From: a virus
IMG/VR virus record: IMGVR_UViG_3300044940_000601
Span: 1-44,051 of that record
Length of the DNA stretch: 44,051 bases
Reading direction: 5' to 3' (one strand)
A model generated the notes under the pieces. It ran no database searches. It had not been told where the DNA came from and saw only the letters and a program-made list of their open reading frames with translations. Below are positions 17,234 to 26,905 of this stretch, one piece after another (the stretch's first letter is position 1; each line of letters begins with the position of its first letter). The position numbers and the translations under genes were made by a program.

Positions 17234-18131
17234 GAATAACGAAAATAGCTGACGGTCCGTCGGGAAATATCATATCGCTGTGCACCTCCAAACCACAGCT
17301 ACAAGTTTTTACTAATTCTTTTATTCCAAAGGTCATTTTTTCAACTGCTGAATTCAAAAATTGGAAAGAAATGTCATCCATTTTTTGAAATTCATCTAAT
17401 TTACTTTTAATGCCTTCAATAGTAATCGATGTTCTGTCGTATAATAGGAAAGGAATAATCTTTAAAAACGAAAGATTAGGCTTTCTTTTTTCTGAATTTT
17501 CTTTAATAATATATTCAGTGAAACTTTTTTGTATACCTATAGTTGGTGGTGCTAAGTTATAAACTTTACCATTTTTAGTTTCAAATGTAAAGCATCTTAA
17601 TGTTGGGTTGTAGAATTTACTAATTCTCTCATTTGTTTCATAGTATCTGAAATTTTCTCTCTTGAGTTCAATGCTAACTTCTTGTCCACACTTACATTCA
17701 CACTTAGTTACTAAATTTGTACCTTGTTGAAAAGTTAATTCTCTAATTAAGAAAATTAAATAGTATCTATCTGGATCTCTTAAATCTAAATATGAGCCCA
17801 TTTCACCACCTGTATATTGAACACGTACACAGGAAGATAACATATCATTCATCTTTTCAACAATATCATAAAAATTATTATCATCAACCATAGAATAAGC
17901 TTGAATTTCCTTAACTTGTGCTGCTCTTACTTTTACTAAAGTACCAGGGGGATAGAAAATCGAACAAGGAAAATCTTTAATATCGAATGAAAAATATTGT
18001 AAATCTGTCAATCTTGAATTATCAAACGTTACCTTTGGGTTTAAAGGTTGTTGTTTATAAGTTTGTTTAGAAGCCTCGAGTTCTTCTAGATGTTTCTTTA
18101 AATATTCTTCTTCTGATAGATTTTGTGACAT
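17202..18131 (-). CDS. 26: Baseplate hub protein, T4 gp26-like
   Basis: 309 residues. A variable N-terminal helix (1-60) is followed by a conserved part: FPCSIFYPPGTLVKVRAA, a helical region with MLSSCVRV, then LRDPDRYYLIFLIREL and a Cys cluster CECKCG with a second CSCG near residue 280, likely a zinc site. This arrangement matches the T4 gp26 baseplate hub family in phages. gp26 works with gp51 and other hub proteins on the central baseplate. Next to the sheath gene and co-directed, it fits a tail operon. Assignment by pattern, without alignment. Confidence 0.65.
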   Translation of the reverse strand: MSQNLSEEEYLKKHLEELEASKQTYKQQPLNPKVTFDNSRLTDLQYFSFDIKDFPCSIFYPPGTLVKVRAAQVKEIQAYSMVDDNNFYDIVEKMNDMLSSCVRVQYTGGEMGSYLDLRDPDRYYLIFLIRELTFQQGTNLVTKCECKCGQEVSIELKRENFRYYETNERISKFYNPTLRCFTFETKNGKVYNLAPPTIGIQKSFTEYIIKENSEKRKPNLSFLKIIPFLLYDRTSITIEGIKSKLDEFQKMDDISFQFLNSAVEKMTFGIKELVKTCSCGLEVHSDMIFPDGPSAIFVIHDAFDQFIKE

Positions 18132-18230
18132 AAAACAGTTTTTTTTTTATTTTTTCTTTTATATATTGAAAGAGATCAATTCTCTCTCTTTTTTTCATTT
18201 ATATAAAAAAAAATAACAATTGTTTAAAAC

Positions 18231-18260
18231 AAAAAAAAAGACCCATGACTGGGTCTTTTT
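18231..18260 (-). terminator. Intrinsic terminator after tail sheath gene
   Basis: Stem AGACCCA/TGGGTCT with a four-base loop, followed on the minus strand by a long T run. It lies 24 bp past the sheath stop and would end the sheath transcript before the hub genes, which then need their own promoter (TTTCAATATATAAAA at about 18160). Confidence 0.8.
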
Positions 18261-18283
18261 ATTATTTTATTTTATTTTATGAT

Positions 18284-21200
18284 TTAAGAAATAAATCCAC
18301 CTGATTGAATAGCACCTGTTCTAAGGATTTTAACGTTATTTACTATAACTCCCATACCCTTGATTGGTTCTACATAAGTATCAAGAACACCAATTTGGTT
18401 ATCAATTATTTCAGGTGTGTTATTTTCTTCATCACACTTGTTGAAGTAATTGTATAAACCTTGTCTGTTTACATACTGTTCGCAAATAATATCAGCTCTC
18501 AATTTAATCTCAGATCTAATCTCAGGGGTGTTAAATTTCCATTGGAAGTCTAACAACATTCTTGAAAGTTCTCTTTCAAGTTCAATTAATACTTCTCTTA
18601 CGTGAATATAAGATAATGCTGATTTATAGAGTCTTTGGGCAGTGTTCTCAGTTTCAATTATATATCCACGATTTTTCTTGAATACTATAGGATTCATCTG
18701 AGCTTGGTTTAACCACTCAATATCTTGGGGTGTGAAATCCATTTCAATTCCAGATATACCAGTGATTCTACCATTTGTAGTACCCGCTGCAATTGTCCAG
18801 GGAACAATATTTGTTACATTGGTAATTTGTTTTCTCATGTAAGTAGTTGCTACAAACATTGCTGGTGGGACATCTGTTGGTCTACCACCATCATTTACAG
18901 TTAAGTAAGGAGTAAAGTAACCTACAGTTGTTGTACCCCTACCTTCACCGAATGAGTACAAGAAAGCGGGGTTGCTTTCAGGATCACCACCTTTTGAAAC
19001 AAACTCAATACTCAATACGCCATTTTTTAAGAAACTTGGAGAAGACGAATTCTTGAATGACTTCATAGAAGGCATATTTATGAATCCAAAAACATCAAGC
19101 CTTTCACCGCATATATCAACAAGTTGTTGTTTTGATCTTTCAGTTAAGCCTAAACCAAATGAGTCTACTAAGTATCTGAAGTCTAAAGCTTCTTTGTTTG
19201 TGATAGCTCTGAATAAAGGAGTACCTTTACCAACAAGATTTAATATAGCGTTTTGTCTTTCTTCTGTACCATCAGGCATTGAGGCTTCTCTGATTCTAAA
19301 TCCTTTAAGAGAAATAGCTTTATATGCAGTAATATAATCTTCAATTGAAGTATATCTTGTAGTTTGTAGATCACCACTTGGACCGTATGATAACTTATTA
19401 ATTCTAGCATCACAGATAATTTCTACCAATGATGTATCAGCAGCATATATTTTTTTACTTAAAATTCTAGTAAGTTTCTTAGGAACCTGACCAGGTACTA
19501 ATGTTGTAGTATCTACGTAGGCTTCTAAGAAGTCACCTACTTTAATCTCACTATATCTTGCAGCATTAACTAAAATCTTATTAGGTGCTTGAGTATATCC
19601 CAATGGAACTTCAATTTCGATAGTTTGTTTGTAATTGGCTCTATTTGAGTGTATATCTATTGTAGTATTTGAGCTCAAATTATCAATTGTTTCGGGTGCA
19701 CTTAGTGTAGAGTTCATGAAGGCAACATTTAAAATATTTGAGCTATCAAAGTACATTTGTAAATAGTGCTTCTTTGAACAATTCCATATTACTGAAACAT
19801 TTTGTAAAACTTCGTTATTTAAGTTCTGAGCAACTTCAAACCAATATTCACCACCACTTGCGGTAGCAGGTGTGGAATTTGAAATTACGATCATGCCGTT
19901 GTTTAAAACTGAATTTGGAACAATAAATGAATCACCGAACATTGCTATTGGATTTATTGGCCAACTTGAAGTAACAATTGGTGCATAGAATCTAACATAA
20001 TTCATGCCATTTGAATTGATAAATTCAACTTCGTTAATTTTTTCTGAAAGATAGTTTGAATAGAAGTAATCACCCGTGTTGATAATACCGTCGTTGTATC
20101 TTATATAGAACTGTGAGTATTTTGCAACAACACCATCTGCTGGGGAACTAGGATTGAAAGCAGAGTTTCTAGTAGTAATGGTTTCTTCACCCAAAATGAA
20201 CTCATCATCGATTCTGTATAAAACAAAGTTACCATTTAAAACATCTTGTAATTGCGTAACACTCAATCCGGTGTTTTGAATGATAAACGATTTATTAGCA
20301 TTTGTTGAAGTTACGATATTTGTTATTGGCATACCTTCAAGTGAAACCTTCTCAAAAGTCGAGAAGTTATAAACCATAGCCATTTTATCTTTATTACTTG
20401 AATTTAATAGTGTAATCAAATAGTTGAATAATTTAATTCTTCTGTATCTATGATAATTTGAAGTACTTGGAGTAGAAGCGGTGTCATTAAATTCGAACTT
20501 CAATGAAACATTACCAGATGTACCAACATTTGAAATAAAGTAGTCATTACTTCCTGTACCAAAAGTTAACTCTTTATAACCAGAACTATTAACAGTTACA
20601 TGGTTAAATGAGTAAGTCACAAATGATCCACTACTCACACCAACTGTTAAGTAGCCCAACACAATATCAGTCGGTGTGACTGAAGGATTCGTTGAATTGA
20701 TAGTATTATCAATTTTAGTAATATTACCTGTTGAGTCTAACACAATAACTGAACTAAATGTTCCGTTGTTTGGGTAATTAGATGGAACCAATTCAAATGA
20801 AGCTGTACCAGTAACGTTAACTCTATTACCACCTATAATAGCATAAGAAGAAGTAGAGCCTACAATCGGGCCACCAACAACATTACTAACACTATATGTG
20901 AAGTTAATTGCAGAGGCAGTAAAAGATAAAGAATCGAATTTAACACCGGCTACAAATCCTTCAGCAAACCAGCCAGTTCTAGAACCATTGTTTACAAACC
21001 CACCTCTTACACCAATGGAGGTGCTGTCAATAGCCGCAACATTACCTGGTCTATCAAGGTATGTATTTGTGAATGATACGGTCTCCATAATAACATCGTT
21101 ATAAGATAAGAAGTTGATCGATGAAGCAGTACTGCCTACTAAATTATTACCAATTAAATCAACTAGTCCGTTAGTATATTCTGTTTCAAACAAATCAGTA

Positions 21201-22078
21201 TTGAAAGCACAGAATAGACCTGTTCTGTCGGTGTCTTGGTTAATTACTGTTTCAATAAAAATATTTCTACCGTTAGTATCTCTGAAATAAGGAATTAAAG
21301 ATAAGCCTTCGTAGAAAGATAATAATGTTACATTTCTATCATTAGTAAAGTTATAAATTTGATCTTTTTTCAAACCCTTAGGTGAGAAATATTGAGACCA
21401 TCTTGGATCAATTGACAATTCTTGATAATTTGACCAATCACCACCAACAACTATAACATCTACCATATAATCAGAAGCCCAATCAGTTTGATTTACATAA
21501 TTTGGCATTTTTTCAACAGAACCGTACCATTCAATTAAACTTCTATCGAAACCTTTCATTCTAGTTTTGAATATGAATATGGTAATATATCGATCTGATA
21601 AATTTGTAAAATTTAAAACTCTGTTATTATAGCCTACATTTGATTTAGTAATATCAATAAATGACTCAGTATCTCTTTTCCAAAAACCGGTAGTATCAAA
21701 AAATCTTCTATAAGCGCCCAGTTGTTCAACATCGTTAGATTTATCAGTAGCCGATGAAAGAGATCGATATTCAATTTTATCTAAAGTATCATCAGTTAAC
21801 AACAAGTTGATCGCATAGACTGGAGTTGATTCAAGCATTTTACTTATAGTTCTATGGAAGAAGCTGCCTTTTCTCTCAAGGTTTCTATCAATAGAACCGA
21901 AGATGGATTCTAAATCATTTATGTTTTGTAAAAGTACCGGTGTGTTTACTGGACCTTTTTTTGAAAAACCCAATATCATTGATGTGACACCTTGTACAGT
22001 AGGACTGGTAATTACTGAATTATCAAACTCCTCTATAAAGATACCTGGTCTCTTGTATTTTCCAATTTGAATTGCCAT
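18284..22078 (-). CDS. 18: Tail sheath protein, gp18-like, enlarged
   Basis: 1264 residues, roughly twice T4 gp18 (659). The N-terminus (YKRPGIFIEEFDNSV, TSMILGFSKKGPVNTPVLL) is the typical sheath start. The last 300 residues carry the conserved C-terminal domain: MDFTPQDIEWLNQAQ, RGYIIETENTAQ, SALSYIHVREVLIELERE, CDEENNTPEIIDNQ and a final Gly-rich strand. Between them lies a large Ser/Thr/Asn-rich beta region (about 280-830) not found in T4, probably exposed domains on the tail surface. Sheath subunits form helical rings around the tube and contract at infection. It has its own AT-rich leader and terminator. Confidence 0.93.
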   Translation of the reverse strand: MAIQIGKYKRPGIFIEEFDNSVITSPTVQGVTSMILGFSKKGPVNTPVLLQNINDLESIFGSIDRNLERKGSFFHRTISKMLESTPVYAINLLLTDDTLDKIEYRSLSSATDKSNDVEQLGAYRRFFDTTGFWKRDTESFIDITKSNVGYNNRVLNFTNLSDRYITIFIFKTRMKGFDRSLIEWYGSVEKMPNYVNQTDWASDYMVDVIVVGGDWSNYQELSIDPRWSQYFSPKGLKKDQIYNFTNDRNVTLLSFYEGLSLIPYFRDTNGRNIFIETVINQDTDRTGLFCAFNTDLFETEYTNGLVDLIGNNLVGSTASSINFLSYNDVIMETVSFTNTYLDRPGNVAAIDSTSIGVRGGFVNNGSRTGWFAEGFVAGVKFDSLSFTASAINFTYSVSNVVGGPIVGSTSSYAIIGGNRVNVTGTASFELVPSNYPNNGTFSSVIVLDSTGNITKIDNTINSTNPSVTPTDIVLGYLTVGVSSGSFVTYSFNHVTVNSSGYKELTFGTGSNDYFISNVGTSGNVSLKFEFNDTASTPSTSNYHRYRRIKLFNYLITLLNSSNKDKMAMVYNFSTFEKVSLEGMPITNIVTSTNANKSFIIQNTGLSVTQLQDVLNGNFVLYRIDDEFILGEETITTRNSAFNPSSPADGVVAKYSQFYIRYNDGIINTGDYFYSNYLSEKINEVEFINSNGMNYVRFYAPIVTSSWPINPIAMFGDSFIVPNSVLNNGMIVISNSTPATASGGEYWFEVAQNLNNEVLQNVSVIWNCSKKHYLQMYFDSSNILNVAFMNSTLSAPETIDNLSSNTTIDIHSNRANYKQTIEIEVPLGYTQAPNKILVNAARYSEIKVGDFLEAYVDTTTLVPGQVPKKLTRILSKKIYAADTSLVEIICDARINKLSYGPSGDLQTTRYTSIEDYITAYKAISLKGFRIREASMPDGTEERQNAILNLVGKGTPLFRAITNKEALDFRYLVDSFGLGLTERSKQQLVDICGERLDVFGFINMPSMKSFKNSSSPSFLKNGVLSIEFVSKGGDPESNPAFLYSFGEGRGTTTVGYFTPYLTVNDGGRPTDVPPAMFVATTYMRKQITNVTNIVPWTIAAGTTNGRITGISGIEMDFTPQDIEWLNQAQMNPIVFKKNRGYIIETENTAQRLYKSALSYIHVREVLIELERELSRMLLDFQWKFNTPEIRSEIKLRADIICEQYVNRQGLYNYFNKCDEENNTPEIIDNQIGVLDTYVEPIKGMGVIVNNVKILRTGAIQSGGFIS

Positions 22079-22147
22079 AATGTATAATTATTTTTGTTTA
22101 ACATATATATAAAAAAAGAAAAATCATATTTTTTCTTTTTTTAACAA

Positions 22148-22717
22148 TTATGTTGATTGTTCTTTATTGATTCTTCGTTGAGAGTCAATAAGTTGTTTCT
22201 TTATTTTAGCTATTTCCGAGTCGATCTGTTTTTTCAAGATAATGATTTCAGAATTAAGTTTTTGGATTTCGGTTTTCTTAGATGCTATTTTTTCTTCAAT
22301 TTCTTTAATTTCTTGTTTCAAATTATCCATCAGATCCTTGTTCCCTTTTGAAGCATCTTTTTTATTCGTTATTGTTTGTTGATCTGTTTTAATTAACTTC
22401 TCAATATCCATTATTTTTCTCATTTTTCGTGATATCTGAGCATGTATGGCTAGTAGAGGATTTGTAAATTTAATAGTTTTTGTATTACTATTATCTACCT
22501 CAATTAGTTTCTGATCTTTTAACTTATTAATTAAATCTTTATCATCAGTATAAGTCTTATAGATATTATCTAAATTTACTTTTTTAAGATTATACTCAGT
22601 GATGTTTTCTTCTAAATCATTAAAAGATTTCTTTTGAGAGGCAATCTCAGGATCATCATTTGCGTCTAACTGATATTTCTCAGAAATAAATTTATTATAA
22701 TTAGATAAATGTTTCAT
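22148..22717 (-). CDS. Coiled-coil protein of unknown function
   Basis: 189 residues starting MKHLSNYNKFISEKYQLD, a variant of the N-terminal tag. From about residue 85 to the end it is a long heptad-like helix (IKEIEEKIASKKTEIQKLNS and similar), so a rod or oligomer is likely. The start ATG overlaps the stop of the 893-residue gene (TAATG), which implies coupled translation and a linked role. Position just upstream of the sheath gene suggests a virion or assembly protein. Not recognised. Confidence 0.6.
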   Translation of the reverse strand: MKHLSNYNKFISEKYQLDANDDPEIASQKKSFNDLEENITEYNLKKVNLDNIYKTYTDDKDLINKLKDQKLIEVDNSNTKTIKFTNPLLAIHAQISRKMRKIMDIEKLIKTDQQTITNKKDASKGNKDLMDNLKQEIKEIEEKIASKKTEIQKLNSEIIILKKQIDSEIAKIKKQLIDSQRRINKEQST

Positions 22718-25398
22718 TATTTTTTGTTATACTTTTCTTTTATATCACTAAGTCCAATAGACTTATCATACTTAGGTCTCATTTTGTCGGTGATAATATC
22801 TTTACCTGGTTCTATTTTAACAATCTCCATAACATACTTATTATTTTTATCCTTTGGAATATTTAATATGAATCCTTTAACTATCTTAATCTCTTTATCT
22901 TTGAGCTCTACTTTATTAATAAATTCATTTAGCTCTTGAGTCTTCATATTAAAGGTTCCTCTTAAAGATTCACCTTCAAAGAATCCTATATTAATTTTAC
23001 CATTTTCACCAAGTTTATCTATAAGATCTTGTTCTGGAGATTTAAATTTCTTAGATAATAAATATTTAAAAAGATCTTTATAACCAATCTGATATTTGAA
23101 AGCTACTATTTTTTTATTATTATTATCAACAAAGGTACCCATGATATACATTACCATTGTATGCTTTTTACCATCTTCATCATAATTCAGTATCAAATAT
23201 GAGTGTTTATCAAATTCCGATTTAGATATACTAAATGGTCTAAGCTCTGATAATACAGTTTGATTCACTACTACTTCATCTTTAGGAACTTCTTTACCTT
23301 CCATTGTAGCCTGAGCTGGTTTTATGTTAGCTTTATCTTCAGCAATGTTAAAATATTTTGTTAATAATTTTCTTCTAGCGGCATCATAATCCTTCAAAGC
23401 GTCATCATCTAACATATCATTAATAAAATTAAATAGTACTTGACCTGCACCTGGATTACCATTTATAGATAAGTTAGGATTGGCGAATATTTTACGAAGA
23501 GAGGGATTTTGTAAAATTGTCATAACTCCCTTCTTCCATTTATCAAGAACAACCTTTATTGCAAATGGGCCATTCGGGGCTCTATCTGGTTGCCAATCTC
23601 CGGTGCCTTTACCTAAGTATTTATATTCTCTCCAAGTTTTCTGTGAAACTCGACCATTTGGACGACCGGACGGTATTTGTGGTGTGACAAAAATATTATA
23701 AGCGTCTCCAAAAATATCGACTATCTTTATTATCGGATCTACATTTTGAGTAGTATCGATGTTTATCTTTATATTCTTGAATTTAGAATTCATGCTATAT
23801 TTTTCTTCTTTTGAAGCAATCCAGATTGACTCATCTTCTTTGGAAAAATTTTTTCTATATACTTCAAAAACAGGATTTTTATCTCCTTTTTTATCACTAT
23901 CTGATTCATTTATTCTCATGAATTCTTTATATGATGATAAGAATTTTTCTTTCTTTGGTTTTTCTTCAGAAATTCTTGGTAATGTTTCTTGCATTGAGTC
24001 GAAAGAATCTATGATAGATTGGATGTCTTCGCTTAGACCTTCCATCATTTTTATTAATTCCGGTGAATTTTTGAAACCTAAAATGGGTTTACAAAACAAA
24101 GAAATGGATTTGGCCACATCACTAAATTTAACGGCTTCAACAACCAATTCACTTGATTCAAGTGGTTTACCATTAGTTTTAAGATTATTTATTAATTGTT
24201 TACCAATATAGATTATTTTTGAATTTACAGTACCTTCTGTTGGCCAAATTATGCCCGCCCATTCAATGCCGGTTTTTTGTTCTGTTTTTGAACCGTCAAT
24301 CATATCTTGAATCATTTTTACATAATTAGAAATATTAGATGATTTATAATATTTTACTAAATTATTATAAGCGATCTTCGCTTTTGTATCTTCAATTGAC
24401 TCAAATATAAATTTTTCGTTTTTATTAAATATTTTTGTTTTTTTAACATCACCTGTACCGCTTGAAGAGCTATCAATTGAAAGATTTTTGATGTCAACTT
24501 CCATAGTCGGATTATTTGGCAACGATTTACCAGAATCGTCTAACAATTCCACAAATACACTATTTGGATTACCAAGCTTTCCTTTCTTAACATCATCTTT
24601 TGTAATAAATTGTTTATCATTACCAATACCGACTTGATTGGTAAATGAAATTAATTTTGCTTTTTTCTTTTCTCCATTTTTATTTGTGTATGTGTAAATA
24701 CCACCAATCTTAAATTTATTCTTTTCTGGTGTGGTCTCTTTTTGTTCGGTTGGTTTATTAAGATTTTTGTTTAATAAATTATGTAATGAAATAACGGACT
24801 TAAAAATTTGAACCACTGAAGTCTTGAATTTTTCTTTTGGTTCATCAACTTCTAAGTCTTCATTTTCTATATCTTCATCATCATCTTCTCTTTCAATTTC
24901 AACATTTCCACTTTCTCTAAGTTCTTCTAAGTCTTTTCTAAATTGTTCAATTTGGTTTTTTAATGCTTCTTTTTCTGGGAACTCATTTATTTCATCTAAT
25001 TCATTAACTAATTGATCAATTAAGCCACCATTTTTCAGAAACAAATCAAGTGGCTCAGGCTTCATAGCGGCCTTTTTAATATTCTCAAATAAAGCATAAA
25101 TAATCGCTTTTCGAAATATTTCTTTTTCTTTATTTAAATAATCTACTTCTAAAGACTCGAGTTGATATTTTAGCTTTTTTAATAATGGATTTATTCTAAG
25201 TATTTTAGTACCAATAATGACTTTGCGAATAGTTGAATTTATTAATCTACCTAACAAAGAACCACCCCAAGTTATATCATTTTCTAAGACTTCTTTAACT
25301 AATGCGGAAGACTCTAAGTCTTGTGATTTATAGTTGTAGAATTCTTTGTATTTTATAAAATCTGTTAAAAATTCTTTTCTATTTTTTAAATACTTCAT
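22717..25398 (-). CDS. Large uncharacterised protein, probably virion-associated
   Basis: 893 residues, not recognised. It starts MKYLKNRKEFLTDFIKYKEF, the phage's N-terminal tag. Seen in order: a helical region (1-190), an acidic run EREDDDEDIENEDLEVDE, a Lys-rich segment with KFKIGGIYTYTNKNGEKKKA (a small beta, KOW-like stretch), a helical middle with a second tag-like stretch FLSSYKEFMRINESDSDKKG near residue 490, and a mixed C-terminal part. The two tag-like segments suggest a fusion or a polyprotein. Coupled to the coiled-coil gene. An internal head, tail or injected protein is possible; enzymatic motifs were not found. Confidence 0.65.
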   Translation of the reverse strand: MKYLKNRKEFLTDFIKYKEFYNYKSQDLESSALVKEVLENDITWGGSLLGRLINSTIRKVIIGTKILRINPLLKKLKYQLESLEVDYLNKEKEIFRKAIIYALFENIKKAAMKPEPLDLFLKNGGLIDQLVNELDEINEFPEKEALKNQIEQFRKDLEELRESGNVEIEREDDDEDIENEDLEVDEPKEKFKTSVVQIFKSVISLHNLLNKNLNKPTEQKETTPEKNKFKIGGIYTYTNKNGEKKKAKLISFTNQVGIGNDKQFITKDDVKKGKLGNPNSVFVELLDDSGKSLPNNPTMEVDIKNLSIDSSSSGTGDVKKTKIFNKNEKFIFESIEDTKAKIAYNNLVKYYKSSNISNYVKMIQDMIDGSKTEQKTGIEWAGIIWPTEGTVNSKIIYIGKQLINNLKTNGKPLESSELVVEAVKFSDVAKSISLFCKPILGFKNSPELIKMMEGLSEDIQSIIDSFDSMQETLPRISEEKPKKEKFLSSYKEFMRINESDSDKKGDKNPVFEVYRKNFSKEDESIWIASKEEKYSMNSKFKNIKINIDTTQNVDPIIKIVDIFGDAYNIFVTPQIPSGRPNGRVSQKTWREYKYLGKGTGDWQPDRAPNGPFAIKVVLDKWKKGVMTILQNPSLRKIFANPNLSINGNPGAGQVLFNFINDMLDDDALKDYDAARRKLLTKYFNIAEDKANIKPAQATMEGKEVPKDEVVVNQTVLSELRPFSISKSEFDKHSYLILNYDEDGKKHTMVMYIMGTFVDNNNKKIVAFKYQIGYKDLFKYLLSKKFKSPEQDLIDKLGENGKINIGFFEGESLRGTFNMKTQELNEFINKVELKDKEIKIVKGFILNIPKDKNNKYVMEIVKIEPGKDIITDKMRPKYDKSIGLSDIKEKYNKK

Positions 25399-25420
25399 AT
25401 ATTCGCAATATTTATTTTAG

Positions 25421-25432
25421 TTATATATTAAT
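25421..25432 (-). promoter_or_regulatory. ATTAATATATAA element before 893-aa gene
   Basis: ATTAATATATAA on the minus strand, 22 bp upstream of the ATG at 25398. Good match to the recurrent element; would drive the two-gene unit 25398-22148. Confidence 0.5.
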
Positions 25433-25501
25433 TTTTATACTTCAAAAAAAAAATCATTTAATTTAGTTTGGTAAATTCAAAAAACTCCTTATATTTGTTA
25501 T

Positions 25502-25906
25502 ATGATGTACGACATATTAAAGAATCTAATTTTAATCGATTTATCTAACATTAAACCAGAGAATATCGAAAAACTTTTGATTGATAACGGTCTTAATGAT
25601 GAGTTGTGTCATGAGAAATTAGCTAAAATGAAAGATAAAGGTGTCGATAAGTTGTACTTAGACTCAAAAACTTTTGAAACTGTAGCTGCTGTATATAGTG
25701 ATAATCCTCTTAGAGTCATGTGGGAAATAACTTTTTTGGTTGAAGTTCTCGATATGAAGCCCATCAAATTTAAAAGTCAAAAATTAAAGCCTAATAATGC
25801 CGGCTTTAATAAACTTGATATTGATGCTATCTTAGATAAGATTAATGAAAATGGCATCGATTCTTTAACTGAAGAAGAAAAAAGATATTTGAAAAATAAT
25901 AACTAA
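25502..25906 (+). CDS. Hypothetical protein with C-terminal LDKI..G..SLT.EEK motif
   Basis: 134 residues (MMYDILKNLI). The last 30 residues, DIDAILDKINENGIDSLTEE followed by EKRYLKNNN, match a short helical motif common at the C-terminus of Bacteroidota rhomboid and other proteins (DUF6576-type); this supports a Bacteroidota host. The N-terminal 100 residues are not recognised. It is followed by an intrinsic terminator, so it is probably a single-gene unit. Confidence 0.65.
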   Translation: MMYDILKNLILIDLSNIKPENIEKLLIDNGLNDELCHEKLAKMKDKGVDKLYLDSKTFETVAAVYSDNPLRVMWEITFLVEVLDMKPIKFKSQKLKPNNAGFNKLDIDAILDKINENGIDSLTEEEKRYLKNNN

Positions 25907-25962
25907 ATTGGCTGACTTTGTGTTACTAAATTAAAGAAATCGGCTCCGTATAAACTTAACTT

Positions 25963-25998
25963 AAACACCAGATCATTTTAGATTCGGTGTTTTTTTTA
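25963..25998 (+). terminator. Intrinsic terminator after 25502 gene
   Basis: Outer stem AAACACC/GGTGTTT with an imperfect inner part and a following T run. Confidence 0.65.
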
Positions 25999-26079
25999 TT
26001 TCTGATCCGTAAAAAATCTTAAAATTTTTAAAATCAAGTTATTTTTTAGCCAGAATAGCGAATATATAAATCATGAATT

Positions 26080-26367
26080 ATGAGATATAGATGTCTTGAA
26101 TATTCGGGTAAAAGGATTTATAACCAAAATAAAATTGAGCAAATCTTAGAGGAGAATAACCTCAGTTGGCTTATCGATTCAGAGTTTGAAGATGCTGATA
26201 TTGAAATCAAGAATCGGACACTAATTTGGAACTCAGGTAATTATTACTCTGGAATCTGGTATTATGGAATTTGGAAATCAGGAACTTTTTATGGCACATG
26301 GATGAATGGAATTTTTGAAGGAGGTATTTTCAAAGGCAAATTCATTAGTGGAATTAAATCTGTTTAA
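26080..26367 (+). CDS. Small protein with G-x-W/F pentapeptide-like repeats
   Basis: 95 residues. The N-terminal half (MRYRCLEYSGKRIYNQNK onward) is globular. Residues 50-92 are about nine five-residue units with Gly followed two residues later by Trp, Phe or Tyr (NSGNY, YSGIW, YYGIW, KSGTF, MNGIF, EGGIF). This would form a small beta-helix or MORN-like sheet; such repeats occur in phage proteins of unknown role. A GCGAATATATAAATC leader lies upstream. Function unknown. Confidence 0.65.
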   Translation: MRYRCLEYSGKRIYNQNKIEQILEENNLSWLIDSEFEDADIEIKNRTLIWNSGNYYSGIWYYGIWKSGTFYGTWMNGIFEGGIFKGKFISGIKSV

Positions 26368-26393
26368 GATATAAAAAAATCAAATTTTTCTCT

Positions 26394-26849
26394 ATGAAAA
26401 GAAAAAAATTAAATACCGATTACAATGAAAATTACAAAAATCATCAAAATCAAGTTGTTATTACTACTGAAGTGACCGGTGAAACATTTTTTGAAATTGG
26501 TGATCAAGTAACAACAGACATAGCTGAAGCAATAGCAATTCTAATGAGATCAAACATTTATGACGAAAAATTATGGAATCAAGAATTCAGTTTTGAATTA
26601 ATTGAAAATGTTTGTCCTGCTAAATGTTTATATTGGTTAACCGGTGGTCCAAAAGAATGGAACGTATTAGATAATTATAAAAAACCTTGGTCAGAGTGTA
26701 ATTTAATTTTTCAAGAAGAGTTTGGTTTTATGGTTATGAGAGTTCTCAAGAAATCTAAGAGATTAAAAGATATTAGAGATGGATTTAGAAAATATTTAAA
26801 TTTACCTATTTTATATGATTTTGCGATAAGTCAAGATTTAATAAAGTGA
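26394..26849 (+). CDS. Hypothetical protein, 151 aa
   Basis: Not recognised. A basic N-terminus (MKRKKLNTDY) is followed by a mixed fold with VTTEVTGETFFEIGD at 22-36 approximately and two aromatic-rich stretches (CPAKCLYWLTGGPKEWN, KKPWSECNLIFQEEF). Three cysteines occur but no zinc pattern is evident. It follows the Gly-aromatic repeat gene by 26 bp and ends before a terminator, so the two are probably cotranscribed. Confidence 0.6.
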   Translation: MKRKKLNTDYNENYKNHQNQVVITTEVTGETFFEIGDQVTTDIAEAIAILMRSNIYDEKLWNQEFSFELIENVCPAKCLYWLTGGPKEWNVLDNYKKPWSECNLIFQEEFGFMVMRVLKKSKRLKDIRDGFRKYLNLPILYDFAISQDLIK

Positions 26850-26862
26850 ATATATTTATTTG

Positions 26863-26888
26863 AAACCCACCAATTTGGTGGGTTTTTT
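26863..26888 (+). terminator. Intrinsic terminator after 26394 gene
   Basis: Stem AAACCCACC/GGTGGGTTT with a five-base loop and a T run. The stem sequence nearly repeats that of the tail-tube terminator at 16959. Confidence 0.8.
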
Positions 26889-26890
26889 AT

Positions 26891-26902
26891 TTTAATATAT
26901 AA
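26891..26902 (+). promoter_or_regulatory. TTTAATATATAA element, 3 bp before start codon
   Basis: Perfect match to the consensus, directly after a terminator and only 3 bp before the ATG at 26906. If it is a -10-type element, transcription would begin at or past the start codon, so the message would be leaderless or start at a later codon. Confidence 0.55.
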
Positions 26903-26905
26903 TTT

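Noticed and set aside
17195-17240. Programmed frameshift between the gp26-like and gp51-like genes
   Set aside because: The downstream gene has its own double ATG in the overlap and no convincing slippery site was seen; coupled re-initiation is simpler.
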